A stretch of 14,243 bases of DNA from JAICLK01 sp036489905 (GCA_036489905.1 DASXEX010000044.1:1-14243), one strand, 5' to 3'; counted from the first letter of the stretch, positions 1-6,624 are shown. Notes: generated by a model from the letters alone, not told the origin. A program made the numbers and translations.

Positions 1-136
1 GGTATATACGCCATTGGCGTTCATTCAGCACTAATCGTAAGGTTTGGTATTGTGTTTGTTGTGTGAGTGTTTGTGTCATACCCCATAGTATGACATAGAC
101 TCAGCTAAACTGTTGGAGTTATTAGAGGGGAGCGCC
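1..136. other. Non-coding left edge with two short palindromes
   Basis: No convincing gene is visible here; the neighbouring gene on the minus strand ends at 137. Two perfect inverted repeats are present: 8-20 (6-bp arms ACGCCA/TGGCGT around one base) and 74-95 (8-bp arms TGTCATAC/GTATGACA around a 6-base loop). Neither is followed by a T-run on either strand, so they are poor intrinsic terminators. They could be operator sites or a hairpin stabilising the 3' end of the transcript arriving from the right. The upstream context is outside the window. Confidence 0.5.
74..95. repeat. 8-bp perfect inverted repeat, 6-base loop
   Basis: Arms TGTCATAC (74-81) and GTATGACA (88-95) are perfectly complementary around the loop CCCATA. 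It lies 42 bases past the stop of the NYN-domain gene. There is no U-tract on either side, so it is either a protein-binding dyad or an mRNA 3'-end hairpin; the sequence does not decide. Confidence 0.45.
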
Positions 137-754
137 TTAGCCCTGTGTTTTCGGGCGGCGTTTGAAGTCATGGTAGGCCAGTTCGCGGCGGAATTGGTCG
201 AGGCGGACGACGTATTTTTCGTAGCGGTTGTACAGGCCGGAATAATGTTGGCTCGGCGCGAGCAGGTTTAATAATCTGCCCTTCTGGTCCAAATATTCAA
301 CCAGGCAATAAAAATCGCCGTCGCCAGACACAATAATCGCCTTTTCGTAATTGCTCATTTCCTTCATTGCCCACAGCACGAGCTCGGCGTCGATATTGCC
401 CTTCACCGGCTTTTTCTCTTCCGGCTCGGCTGGTTTTGCCGCTGGCGTAATGCCCTTTTCTTCGTCCATTACTTCCTGCATTTCCGGCTGCGGGCGCGTG
501 AGGTCAAACGTGGGTTTAAGCACAATCGCGTAACCAGCCTCGTGCATTTGCTCATAAATATTTTCGTATTCCGGAATGTAGCCGATGAACATATACGCTT
601 TGGTGACGCCATATTTGTCCGCCAAAAACTGCCGGAACTTCCGCCAATCCATCTTCCATCCCGCCTTTTGCACGCCCAAATTCAAATTCTGACTATCGAT
701 AAACGCAAACACCCGCTCCGGTTTTTTATCATTTTGATTCATTGGTTTAATCAT
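137..754 (-). CDS. NYN-domain (LabA/DUF88-like) PIN-fold nuclease
   Basis: Predicted cytoplasmic metal-dependent RNase-like protein of the NYN/LabA group (PIN-like fold); the substrate is unknown. Visible motifs: FIDSQN with D20 and N23, an acidic D122 in the NIDAELVLWAM stretch, and SGDGDF with D145 and D147, the usual acidic cluster binding Mg2+ in NYN domains. Residues about 87-118 are a Pro/Glu/Lys-rich linker inserted before the third acidic site. 205 aa from the ATG at 754. An in-frame ATG at 742 (201 aa) is a serious alternative because TATGAT lies at -13 to -8 before it; neither start has a good Shine-Dalgarno sequence. It follows the DUF2268 gene after 6 bp, so co-transcription is also likely. 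Family assignment is firm, biological role is not. Confidence 0.85.
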   Translation of the reverse strand: MIKPMNQNDKKPERVFAFIDSQNLNLGVQKAGWKMDWRKFRQFLADKYGVTKAYMFIGYIPEYENIYEQMHEAGYAIVLKPTFDLTRPQPEMQEVMDEEKGITPAAKPAEPEEKKPVKGNIDAELVLWAMKEMSNYEKAIIVSGDGDFYCLVEYLDQKGRLLNLLAPSQHYSGLYNRYEKYVVRLDQFRRELAYHDFKRRPKTQG

Positions 755-755
755 A
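750..755 (-). promoter_or_regulatory. Possible -10 element TATGAT before the internal ATG of the NYN gene
   Basis: TATGAT on the minus strand sits at -13 to -8 relative to the ATG at 742, which would give a leader of about one base. It overlaps the upstream ATG at 754, so only one of the two starts can use it. Weak taken alone; it fits the pattern seen at other genes here. Confidence 0.3.
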
Positions 756-760
756 CCACT

Positions 761-1405
761 TTAATCTTTAACACCGGCGAGTTGCTTAATTTCGCTGCTC
801 GTGAGCGCTGTGAGCTCAACGATCGATTTACCCGACTTTTTCATAGCCAGATCAACAACGTACGTGCCGACTTTGTAGCCAATCCAGCACCGACCGTCGG
901 GATGGTGAAACTTATACGCCATATAATCGATGCCGTCGCCTTTAGCAATAATCTCCTGCAGCCACGCTTCGGCATCATGTGAATCGTACTTGCCCCACGG
1001 CTGCTTGCCATCATGCTCGCGGGCAAACACCGTGGCCAAGCCTTCAAATATACAGCCGTCGACAAAACTCTCATCAAACAGGCCGAGCATGAAACGCGCG
1101 CTATGGTTCAGCTCGTGAAACACGGCGCTGCTCGTGTTCTCCAGCAACGTCGTTTCGCCATGCGGCAAACGCGGATCGGCGAACAGCAAAATAAGCTCGC
1201 CGTTATAAGTAAACGCGCCTTCACCGGTTTCAGCAACAAGGTTTCCCGCCCACTCCACCGCCTGCGCTACGAATGTCACGTGTGACGAAACGGCCGGCAA
1301 TAGACGCCGGACCTCCGCGAATGATTCTTCGACAACCTTTTTGTAACCCTGCTGCAGTCCGTTGTGCGTTTTCCAAAAACTTGAATCCGCAAATAAAACT
1401 TTCAT
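761..1405 (-). CDS. DUF2268-type predicted zinc-dependent protease
   Basis: 214-aa soluble protein resembling the DUF2268 (YjaZ-like) family of predicted Zn metallopeptidases. The HExxH motif is HELNH at residues 97-101, giving the two zinc histidines and the catalytic Glu98; a downstream FEGLA segment places Glu121 as the probable third zinc ligand, about 20 residues on, as in gluzincins. The C-terminal GYKVGTYVV segment (about 175-183) also matches the family. There is no signal peptide or membrane segment, so it should act in the cytoplasm; its substrate is unknown. The ATG at 1405 has no Shine-Dalgarno but has TACTAT exactly at -12 to -7. It is 19 bp downstream of the RBBP9-like gene and 6 bp upstream of the NYN gene. 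Confidence 0.75.
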   Translation of the reverse strand: MKVLFADSSFWKTHNGLQQGYKKVVEESFAEVRRLLPAVSSHVTFVAQAVEWAGNLVAETGEGAFTYNGELILLFADPRLPHGETTLLENTSSAVFHELNHSARFMLGLFDESFVDGCIFEGLATVFAREHDGKQPWGKYDSHDAEAWLQEIIAKGDGIDYMAYKFHHPDGRCWIGYKVGTYVVDLAMKKSGKSIVELTALTSSEIKQLAGVKD

Positions 1406-1411
1406 TTTTCT

Positions 1412-1417
1412 ATAGTA
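1412..1417 (-). promoter_or_regulatory. -10-like element TACTAT, leaderless spacing
   Basis: TACTAT lies at -12 to -7 relative to the ATG at 1405 on the minus strand. If transcription begins 7 bases past the hexamer, the first transcribed base is the A of the ATG. No clear -35 box. It lies in the short gap after the RBBP9-like gene, so it may be a secondary, intra-operon promoter. Confidence 0.4.
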
Positions 1418-1424
1418 ACATTCG

Positions 1425-1994
1425 TTATGCCAATAATTCGGCGAGGAGTTCGGGGAATTCCTGCGTGTGCATGTCTTCGATGCAGAAGTGGCCGTAGTTT
1501 TCGAATTCGCGGTACTTTATACCCGGGATGGTTTGGCGCAACGTCTCGACCGACCAGTGAATGCCGGGATGGTCGTCGATGGAATTGAAAATCGTGACGC
1601 CGCCGGTACGTTTGGCCAGCTTCGGGTCGATTTCGAAATCGAAAAATGTCGTCTTTTTAATGTTGTTCGGATCGAGCCACGGCGCCACCAGCACGATCTT
1701 GCCCACGCGCGCGTCCGGATGCTCGCTCAACCAACGAACCCAGAATCCGCCGCCGCAACTATGCCCGACGATGAGCGTTTCCGGCGTGATATCGAACCGC
1801 TCGACTTCCCTACGCCAGACTTCATAATCCGGTTTGAACGCGCCCGGAATTTCCGGCGTCACTGCCGCGATGTCGCGCATGAGCAGCTGCTTCTGTAGCC
1901 ACGGCAGCCAATTATTGTTACTCAAACTCGGATATTCATCCGAATAATATTCCTTCCGGCTGCACGTCCCATGCAAAATAATAGCGTTTTCCAT
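1425..1994 (-). CDS. RBBP9/YdeN-family serine hydrolase (alpha/beta fold)
   Basis: 189-aa alpha/beta hydrolase, the usual length for the RBBP9/YdeN family. The N-terminal ILHGTCS carries the HG oxyanion-loop motif, NNNWLPWLQKQL is a family hallmark, and GHSCGG (77-82) is the nucleophile elbow with Ser79. The acid is probably Asp140 or Asp141 (SIDDHPG) and the base His169 (YGHF). Members are small cytoplasmic esterase-like enzymes whose physiological substrates are mostly unknown. It starts 4 bp after the stop of the MazG-type gene, so the two are very likely translated from one mRNA; only a weak purine stretch (AAAGAG) precedes the ATG. Nothing in the sequence indicates its substrate. Confidence 0.85.
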   Translation of the reverse strand: MENAIILHGTCSRKEYYSDEYPSLSNNNWLPWLQKQLLMRDIAAVTPEIPGAFKPDYEVWRREVERFDITPETLIVGHSCGGGFWVRWLSEHPDARVGKIVLVAPWLDPNNIKKTTFFDFEIDPKLAKRTGGVTIFNSIDDHPGIHWSVETLRQTIPGIKYREFENYGHFCIEDMHTQEFPELLAELLA

Positions 1995-1998
1995 TCCG

Positions 1999-2355
1999 CT
2001 ACTCTTTCGCTAGCTCGATATATTTTTTATAATTGCCCTTGGATTTAGACACGGGATATTTCGCTCCGTTTTGAACCATCTTTTTCTTTAGCGCATCCGT
2101 CAAATCTATTTCTAGGTCATTACCGATCAGCAGCACCCAGTATAGGACGTCCGCCAGCTCTTCGCTCACTTCCTGTTTGTGCTTTACGATATGCCGTCGC
2201 ATTTCCTCTGGATTTTTCCACTGAAAATGCTCCAATAATTCAGCGGCTTCAAGCAGCAACGAAATTGCCAAATCTTTGGGATTGTGGAATTGCCGCCAAT
2301 TCCGATCGTCCCTGAATTTGACTATCAGTTTTTGCAATTCATCGAAGTCACCCAT
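1999..2355 (-). CDS. MazG-type nucleotide pyrophosphohydrolase (dCTPase-like)
   Basis: 118-aa all-alpha NTP pyrophosphohydrolase, which would hydrolyse non-canonical or excess (d)NTPs to monophosphates and pyrophosphate (house-cleaning). Metal-binding motifs are visible: EAAE at 36-39 and EELAD ending at Asp69, i.e. the ExxE...ExxD pattern. The N-terminal FRDDRNWRQFHNPKDLA matches the DCTPP1/MazG-like subgroup. I chose the ATG at 2355 because homologues begin just before this segment; a longer reading to 2442 adds an unrelated basic stretch. TATACT at -13 to -8 supports 2355. The product gene order with the hydrolase (4-bp gap) suggests an operon. The exact nucleotide specificity cannot be read from sequence. 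Confidence 0.85.
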   Translation of the reverse strand: MGDFDELQKLIVKFRDDRNWRQFHNPKDLAISLLLEAAELLEHFQWKNPEEMRRHIVKHKQEVSEELADVLYWVLLIGNDLEIDLTDALKKKMVQNGAKYPVSKSKGNYKKYIELAKE

Positions 2356-2362
2356 GTTACTT

Positions 2363-2368
2363 AGTATA
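2363..2368 (-). promoter_or_regulatory. -10 element TATACT, near-leaderless
   Basis: TATACT on the minus strand at -13 to -8 before the ATG at 2355, predicting a leader of about one base. It supports the shorter start of the MazG-type protein. A TTGAAG at 2383-2388 is only 14 bases upstream, too close for a canonical -35. Confidence 0.5.
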
Positions 2369-2410
2369 GTACACTGCTCCCGCTTCAAAGACTGGTTTCG
2401 GCACCACATC

Positions 2411-2655
2411 TTAAGTCTGTCTGCCTTGCTTACCTTTGGCACGTTTGGCGAAATGGCGGCGGGCGACCTCCGAGCCGGCGACGCCTAAGCCAGCAACTTC
2501 GGCCAAAGGCACCGCCACCGCCGCAACCGGTGACAATAAAACTGCCGCGCCGGCAAGCGCAACCACGCCCAACACGTGCGCGCGTTGCGCCAAAACCGGC
2601 TCGCCCGTTCCGCCGTGCTTCCTTTCGCTTTACCACCATGCTCCTCCTTGGCCAT
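2411..2655 (-). pseudogene. Small membrane protein gene with a 2-nt frameshift
   Basis: The ATG at 2655 is preceded by a perfect TATAAT at -12 to -7 and opens a Lys/Glu/Gly-rich head (MAKEEHGGKAKGSTAERASR). The frame then degrades into Trp/Arg/Cys-rich text after the GC-repeat GCGCGCG at 2578-2584. In another frame of the same strand the sequence continues as a strongly hydrophobic stretch (VLGVVALAGAAVLL...) and a basic tail ending in TAA at 2411. Removing one GC unit joins the two parts in frame as FWRN-AHVLGVV, giving 80 codons; the span of 245 nt minus 2 is divisible by three. The restored product would be a small integral membrane protein with a cytoplasmic basic tail; function unknown. 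It could be a real mutation, phase variation at the repeat, or an assembly error. Confidence 0.6.
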
Positions 2656-2661
2656 ACTTTT

Positions 2662-2667
2662 ATTATA
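2662..2667 (-). promoter_or_regulatory. -10 element TATAAT, leaderless spacing
   Basis: Perfect consensus TATAAT at -12 to -7 relative to the ATG at 2655 on the minus strand. No obvious -35. It lies 10 bp from the opposing -10-like element of the divergent kinase gene, so the two promoters must overlap. Confidence 0.6.
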
Positions 2668-2674
2668 GCCGTCA

Positions 2675-2683
2675 TGCTACCAT
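2675..2683 (+). promoter_or_regulatory. Extended -10-like element TGC-TACCAT before the kinase
   Basis: TACCAT at 2678-2683 is exactly -12 to -7 from the ATG at 2690, with an upstream TGn (2675-2677) as in extended -10 promoters. This fits leaderless transcription of the kinase gene. The hexamer itself is a weak match (two internal C), so confidence is moderate. Confidence 0.4.
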
Positions 2684-2689
2684 GTTTGC

Positions 2690-3280
2690 ATGAACCGAAT
2701 CTCGGCAATGGCTCTCGATGAGATTGCCGCCAGCATCAAGCGTAGAAACAGCCGGCGCAAACCCGTCCTGATCGCCATCGAAGGTTTCGGCGGCGCAGGC
2801 AAAACAACCTTTGCCGAAAAGCTTAACGGTGCCTTAGGTGATGCGTATATCATTAACATGGACGACTTTCTGCTCAAGGAAAGCCTGATTAATGACGTTT
2901 CGCCTGAAAAAACTGGGTTTGACAGGGCACGACTTAAACGACAAGTACTAGTGCCAGCGACCGTCGGCCAGACAGTGCGTTACCAAAAGTTTATATGGGC
3001 TAGTAATTCCTTGAGTGAGCCAGTAACCGTGCCCGCTATAACCTACCTAATTGTAGAAGGATCGTCATCGTACCATCCAAGTATCGCGAAATACTACGAT
3101 TATAAAGTTTGGGTTGACTCGCCTATTGAGCTTGCCAAGCGGCGCGGCCATGCCCGCGACGGCAGCAGCGAAAACGCGCAGCATTGGGATTTGTGGGCCG
3201 CGAATGATCTACGGTATCAGACAAAATACCATCCCGAGCAGCACGCTGATTTTGTGCTTGATAACAGCACTGCTATTTGA
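2690..3280 (+). CDS. Uridine-kinase-like P-loop kinase
   Basis: 196-aa cytoplasmic P-loop NTPase of the uridine kinase/phosphoribulokinase-like group. Walker A is GFGGAGKT (32-39) with Lys38; NMDDF (56-60) is the typical Walker-B-like acidic pair; a later YLIVEG segment matches the strand leading to the family's conserved Glu, and KRRGHARDG resembles the basic lid. It would phosphorylate a nucleoside or small metabolite with ATP, but the substrate cannot be told from this sequence and the uridine assignment is by fold only. It starts only 34 bp from the divergent small membrane gene. It ends inside the 3' end of RNase H (8-bp convergent overlap). Base usage looks slightly more AT-rich than its neighbours. 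Confidence 0.75.
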   Translation: MNRISAMALDEIAASIKRRNSRRKPVLIAIEGFGGAGKTTFAEKLNGALGDAYIINMDDFLLKESLINDVSPEKTGFDRARLKRQVLVPATVGQTVRYQKFIWASNSLSEPVTVPAITYLIVEGSSSYHPSIAKYYDYKVWVDSPIELAKRRGHARDGSSENAQHWDLWAANDLRYQTKYHPEQHADFVLDNSTAI

Positions 3281-3698
3281 GGCGTTGCTTGCGGGCTTCG
3301 TTGGCCCAGTGGTCGGCTAGTTCATTGCCTTCGTGACCGACGTGGCCGCGCACCCAGACTAATCTGGCCTTGGAATTGCGATACAACGGGCAAACTTCCT
3401 GCACGATGTCCAGATTTTTGATTGCCCCGCCCTTTTTCTTCCAGCCGTTTGCTTCCCAGCCAAGCGACCATTTGGTGATGACGTTGATCCAAAATTCGCT
3501 GTCGGTATAAATTTCGCACGGCGCGCCATCCGCGTGTTTCAACGCCGCAATAATCGCAAAACCTTCCATCCGGATATTCGTAGTCTCAGCACCACTCGGT
3601 TCGCCGCCTAGAACAACCGGCTTGCCATCGCAAATCACCGCAAATCCGCCCGGCCCAGGATTCGGACTCGCACTGCCATCGGTATAATACGTCGTCAT
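3273..3698 (-). CDS. rnhA: Ribonuclease HI
   Basis: 141-aa RNase HI, which cuts the RNA strand of RNA-DNA hybrids (R-loops, primers). The catalytic set is complete: D7 in YTDGS, E45 in RMEG, D66 in YTDSE and D129 in ELADHWAN, with H119 in the flexible GHVGHEG loop. The segment GWEANGWKKKGG corresponds to the basic handle used for hybrid binding. A reading from 3746 would add 16 residues, but family proteins start directly at the first strand and GATAAT lies at -12 to -7 before the ATG at 3698, so I chose 3698. The last 8 bp overlap the stop region of the convergent kinase gene. Confidence 0.93.
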   Translation of the reverse strand: MTTYYTDGSASPNPGPGGFAVICDGKPVVLGGEPSGAETTNIRMEGFAIIAALKHADGAPCEIYTDSEFWINVITKWSLGWEANGWKKKGGAIKNLDIVQEVCPLYRNSKARLVWVRGHVGHEGNELADHWANEARKQRLK

Positions 3699-3704
3699 CT
3701 GGAC

Positions 3705-3710
3705 ATTATC
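3705..3710 (-). promoter_or_regulatory. -10-like element GATAAT, leaderless spacing
   Basis: GATAAT at -12 to -7 from the ATG at 3698, one mismatch from TATAAT. It lies in the 48-bp gap after the AlkD-like gene and is the reason for preferring the shorter RNase H start. Confidence 0.4.
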
Positions 3711-3746
3711 CCACAACAGCCCCATATCACGGACTGATTCTGGCAT

Positions 3747-4454
3747 TCAGCTGCCCGGCTTATTCATAAAATGAGCTTTCTGGACGGAGCTAAGCCGTTC
3801 GATAGCATATCGTAAAGTCGTACGTGACATGCCTTGATAGTGGCGTTCCAGAAAGCCAGTAAGCGCTTTTTCGTCGACACGCTTGCCCGCCTCGCGCAGC
3901 ATCCAGCCCACGGCTTTTTGGACAGACGGCTGTGTGTCAGCCAGCAAAATCTCGGCGATGGCGAACGTGTCATCAGCCTGGCCAGAGCGGATGAATTGCC
4001 AAGTGCTAACGATAGCAATCCGCCGCCGCCAAGCGTCATTGGATCTTGCCAGCTCGTATAACACGTCGCGCGGTTTGTCCATCAAGTAGCCGCCCAGCAC
4101 ATAGTGGCAACTTACGTCCACCAGCTCCCAGTTGTTGATTTCGTCGATCCGCCGCAAGTACAAGTCATGGAGCTGCTTCTTGGATTCCGGATTAGCTTTC
4201 TTGGCCTGTTCCACCATGATAATCAACGCCGCCAAACGATGTTCGTGGATTGGGCTTGCGAGCAGTTTTTCGATTTCGCCGAGCGGCAGCGTCCGGTACT
4301 GCTTGCAGATTTCCCGAACCGCTGGCACCTTTAGCCCTAGGAATTTCTTGCTCGATTCATATTCCTTGCCTATTTTGAACGACTGCGCAGTCACTTGTGC
4401 CACCACGGGATCGGCGAGTTTATTCAGTGCTTGTTTAACTTTATTGACTGACAT
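3747..4454 (-). CDS. AlkD-like DNA alkylation repair protein (HEAT-like repeats)
   Basis: 235-aa member of the DNA alkylation repair (AlkC/AlkD) superfamily, all-helical HEAT-like repeats that wrap DNA and, in AlkD, excise positively charged N3-/N7-alkyl purines. Family signatures are present in order: FLGLKVPAVREI (38-49), a HEHRLAALIIMVEQA repeat, INNWELVDVSC with the conserved Trp/Asp pair, WRRRIAIVSTWQFI, and the QKAVGWMLREAGKR repeat. The length is normal. The ATG at 4454 is 7 bp after the SDR stop, with no Shine-Dalgarno, so it is probably translated by coupling within an SDR-alkD operon. Whether it is a glycosylase or only a DNA-binding member is not settled. Confidence 0.9.
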   Translation of the reverse strand: MSVNKVKQALNKLADPVVAQVTAQSFKIGKEYESSKKFLGLKVPAVREICKQYRTLPLGEIEKLLASPIHEHRLAALIIMVEQAKKANPESKKQLHDLYLRRIDEINNWELVDVSCHYVLGGYLMDKPRDVLYELARSNDAWRRRIAIVSTWQFIRSGQADDTFAIAEILLADTQPSVQKAVGWMLREAGKRVDEKALTGFLERHYQGMSRTTLRYAIERLSSVQKAHFMNKPGS

Positions 4455-4461
4455 TTGAGGG

Positions 4462-5163
4462 TTAACGTTCAGCCCATGCCGGAAAGTCTGGCCGTGACTG
4501 TTTGATGTGACTTATGCCGACAGTATCTAGCTGCAGGTGATCCGGCAGCTCCAAGCAATAGCGGACGGTTTTGGCAAGATCCTCGGGCAAGATAATATTA
4601 CTTGGCTCAGGGAGGCCATACGTATTGACGCCAAATGGCTCGACTGCCGTGACGCGAATGCCCTTCGGATTCAGCTCAGCGCGCAGCACATATGAAAGCG
4701 TTGACACGGCCGCTTTGGCCGCGCTGTACATGGCTTCGCCGGTTAGTCTGGCGTGAACAGCTTGCGACGAAATATTGACGATAAGCGGAGCTTCGGTTTT
4801 CTTGAGTGACGGCAGCAGGCCCTGAATCAACCGTGCGGGTGCCGCGAAGTTCAGGTCAACCTGCTGGTACAATTCAGCCTCGGTCATTTTCTCGAAAGCT
4901 TTGCCGACATACAAGCCCGCATTATTCACCAAAACGTCGATAGGCCCGACTTTTACAACTTTGTCGATACATGCATCCAATGATTGCCTGTCCTGCAGAT
5001 CCACCGCGACGTAATGCACGTTCGGATATTTGGACATTACCACTTCCGCCGCGTCTTTGCTTTCGTGATACGTGGCCGTTATTTTGTAGTTATGCGCCAC
5101 CAATTCCTCGACAATCGCTTTGCCAATTCCCTTCGCCCCGCCGGTGACAAAAATATGTTTCAT
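4462..5163 (-). CDS. Short-chain dehydrogenase/reductase (SDR)
   Basis: 233-aa classical SDR oxidoreductase using NAD(P)H. The Rossmann motif TGGAKGIG is at 7-14, NNAG at 80-83, Asn105 in the fourth helix, Ser133 in NISSQ and Tyr146/Lys150 in YSAAK, so the Asn-Ser-Tyr-Lys tetrad is complete. The sequence after the first two strands has no clear acidic residue that would enforce NAD over NADP. The substrate is not readable; 3-ketoacyl reductases and small-molecule reductases look alike. TATAAT lies exactly at -12 to -7 before the ATG at 5163, directly after the glyS stop, arguing for its own leaderless transcript. A GAGG 1 base before the ATG is too close to act as a ribosome binding site. Confidence 0.9.
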   Translation of the reverse strand: MKHIFVTGGAKGIGKAIVEELVAHNYKITATYHESKDAAEVVMSKYPNVHYVAVDLQDRQSLDACIDKVVKVGPIDVLVNNAGLYVGKAFEKMTEAELYQQVDLNFAAPARLIQGLLPSLKKTEAPLIVNISSQAVHARLTGEAMYSAAKAAVSTLSYVLRAELNPKGIRVTAVEPFGVNTYGLPEPSNIILPEDLAKTVRYCLELPDHLQLDTVGISHIKQSRPDFPAWAER

Positions 5164-5169
5164 GCCTCG

Positions 5170-5175
5170 ATTATA
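5170..5175 (-). promoter_or_regulatory. -10 element TATAAT, leaderless spacing
   Basis: Perfect TATAAT at -12 to -7 from the SDR start, immediately following the glyS stop codon (5176-5178). No good -35 at 16-18 bp. Predicted first transcribed base is the A of the ATG. Confidence 0.6.
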
Positions 5176-6609
5176 TCAGAAGCTTAGCTTCGCAATTAGG
5201 TCGTCAGTCTTTGCTCTTAGCTGTTCTGTCGTGTCACGGTCGCGGACTGTTACGGTGTTGTCGTCCAGGGTTTGGAAGTCAATGGTTACGCAATGCGGGG
5301 TGCCGATTTCGTCTTGGCGGCGGTAGCGTTTGCCGATGTTGCCGTTATCGTCCCACATCACATTGCCGAATTCTTTCTTCAGCATTTTGTAGACCTCCTG
5401 CGCTTTGGCGACGAGCTCCGGCTTGTTCTTCAATAGCGGGCTGACGGCGACTTTGACTGGCGCGAGATGCACGGGCAGTTTCAGCACATTGCGTTTTTCG
5501 CCACCGATTTCGTCCTGGGTGTAGGCCGAAACGAGCACGGCCATGATGGCACGCTCGACGCCGAAGCTCGGTTCTATAACGTGCGGAACGAACGGCATGC
5601 TGCCGTCTTTTGGCCGATATTCCATGCTCTTTTTGCTCTCGCGTTCGATGTTTTTGAGGTCAAAGTCGGCGCGGTAGGCCATGCCCAGCAGCTCGTCGCG
5701 GCCGTGCGGAAAGTCGAACTCGAAATCGATAGTGCGCTTGCTGTAATGGGCGCGGTCTTCGACCGGCACTTCCAGCTCGTGGACTTTGTCTTCGGGCAAA
5801 CCGATTGCCTTGAACCATTCGTGCACTTTGCCGCGCCACGCTTCAAACGCTTCTTCCCACTTGTCCGGATGCACGAAATATTCGATTTCCATCTGTTCAA
5901 ACTCGCGGCTGCGGAACACAAAATCGCGCGGGCTAATCTCATTCCGAAACGCCTTGCCCTGCTGCGCCAGCCCAAACGGCACGTCCGGATAAAAGCTATC
6001 CACGACATTCTTGAAATTCGTAAAAATCCCCTGTGCAGTTTCCGGCCGAAGGTAGCTTAACGCAGCAGAGTCATAAACCATGGCACCACCAAGTTCGTTG
6101 TCAGCGTCTTCGATTTTCCAGACTGTTTCCTTTTCACCACGTGTATTTTTGAAGAATATCTCACCTTCTAGACCACCCGGTTTTTTTCTTGTCCAACTTT
6201 GGTATTTTGGACCAATTACAGTCTTGAACATCATATTAAATTGCTCGGGCTCGCTAAAAGTATCCTTCTTGCCGCAAGTTGGGCACGGTGCCGACATGTC
6301 AATCTTGTCAGCACGAAAACGAGAATGACAATTCATGCATTCTGTTAGCGGATCAGTAAATGTTTTCGTGTGACCGCTGGCATCCCAAACTTTCTTGTTC
6401 ATCAGGATTGCAGCATCGACGCCGTACATGTCGTCGCGGTCTTCGACGAACATTTTCCACCATAGGTTCATAATATTTTTCTTCAGCGCCACGCCCAGCG
6501 GAGCGTAATCCCACGTGCCGGCCAAGCCGCCATACACGTCGCTGCCCTGATAAATAAACCCGCGGCGCTTGCACAGACTTACGATTTCTTCCAAACTTAC
6601 ATCACTCAT
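5176..6609 (-). CDS. glyS: Glycyl-tRNA synthetase, dimeric (alpha2) type
   Basis: 477-aa class II synthetase that attaches glycine to tRNA-Gly. It is the eukaryote/Gram-positive-like single-chain form (often named glyQS). It begins with the GFIYQGSDVYGG segment, has a zinc site from Cys91, Cys94, Cys109 and Cys112, the RPETAQGIF glycine-pocket motif (188-196), motif 2 around QQGKAFRNEISPRD (216-229) and motif 3 EPSFGVERA with Arg352. The C-terminal anticodon-binding domain is present. All key residues are intact. The part encoding about residues 67-170 is noticeably AT-richer and prefers GGT, CGT, ACA and ATA codons, unlike the flanks. TATAAT at -15 to -10 predicts a 3-base leader; there is no Shine-Dalgarno. 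Confidence 0.96.
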   Translation of the reverse strand: MSDVSLEEIVSLCKRRGFIYQGSDVYGGLAGTWDYAPLGVALKKNIMNLWWKMFVEDRDDMYGVDAAILMNKKVWDASGHTKTFTDPLTECMNCHSRFRADKIDMSAPCPTCGKKDTFSEPEQFNMMFKTVIGPKYQSWTRKKPGGLEGEIFFKNTRGEKETVWKIEDADNELGGAMVYDSAALSYLRPETAQGIFTNFKNVVDSFYPDVPFGLAQQGKAFRNEISPRDFVFRSREFEQMEIEYFVHPDKWEEAFEAWRGKVHEWFKAIGLPEDKVHELEVPVEDRAHYSKRTIDFEFDFPHGRDELLGMAYRADFDLKNIERESKKSMEYRPKDGSMPFVPHVIEPSFGVERAIMAVLVSAYTQDEIGGEKRNVLKLPVHLAPVKVAVSPLLKNKPELVAKAQEVYKMLKKEFGNVMWDDNGNIGKRYRRQDEIGTPHCVTIDFQTLDDNTVTVRDRDTTEQLRAKTDDLIAKLSF

Positions 6610-6618
6610 AATGAGCCG

Positions 6619-6624
6619 ATTATA
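6619..6624 (-). promoter_or_regulatory. -10 element TATAAT, near-leaderless
   Basis: Perfect TATAAT at -15 to -10 from the glyS ATG, overlapping the recO stop codon (6620-6622). Predicted leader of about three bases. No clear -35. It gives glyS its own promoter despite the 10-bp gap to recO. Confidence 0.55.

Noticed and set aside
74..95. Intrinsic terminator for the NYN gene
   Set aside because: The hairpin is perfect but no T-run follows on the minus strand.
2356..2442. Longer N-terminus for the MazG-type protein
   Set aside because: The added residues do not resemble the family, and a -10 box lies inside this segment.
2570..2600. Programmed -1 ribosomal frameshift in the small membrane gene
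   Set aside because: No good X-XXY-YYZ slippery heptamer at the junction; a GC-unit indel restores the protein more naturally.
2430..2708. Minus-strand 92-codon Arg/Gly/Cys-rich frame and its plus-strand counterparts
   Set aside because: Low-complexity text typical of a wrong frame in GC-rich DNA; the membrane-protein reading with one indel explains the region better.
3699..3746. Longer N-terminus for RNase H
   Set aside because: RNase HI proteins begin just before YTDGS, and the stretch contains GATAAT at leaderless spacing.
5467..6060. Long plus-strand frame of 197 codons
   Set aside because: Antisense shadow of glyS with no family features.
6181..6187. T-run as a terminator
   Set aside because: Lies inside the intact glyS coding sequence without a preceding hairpin.
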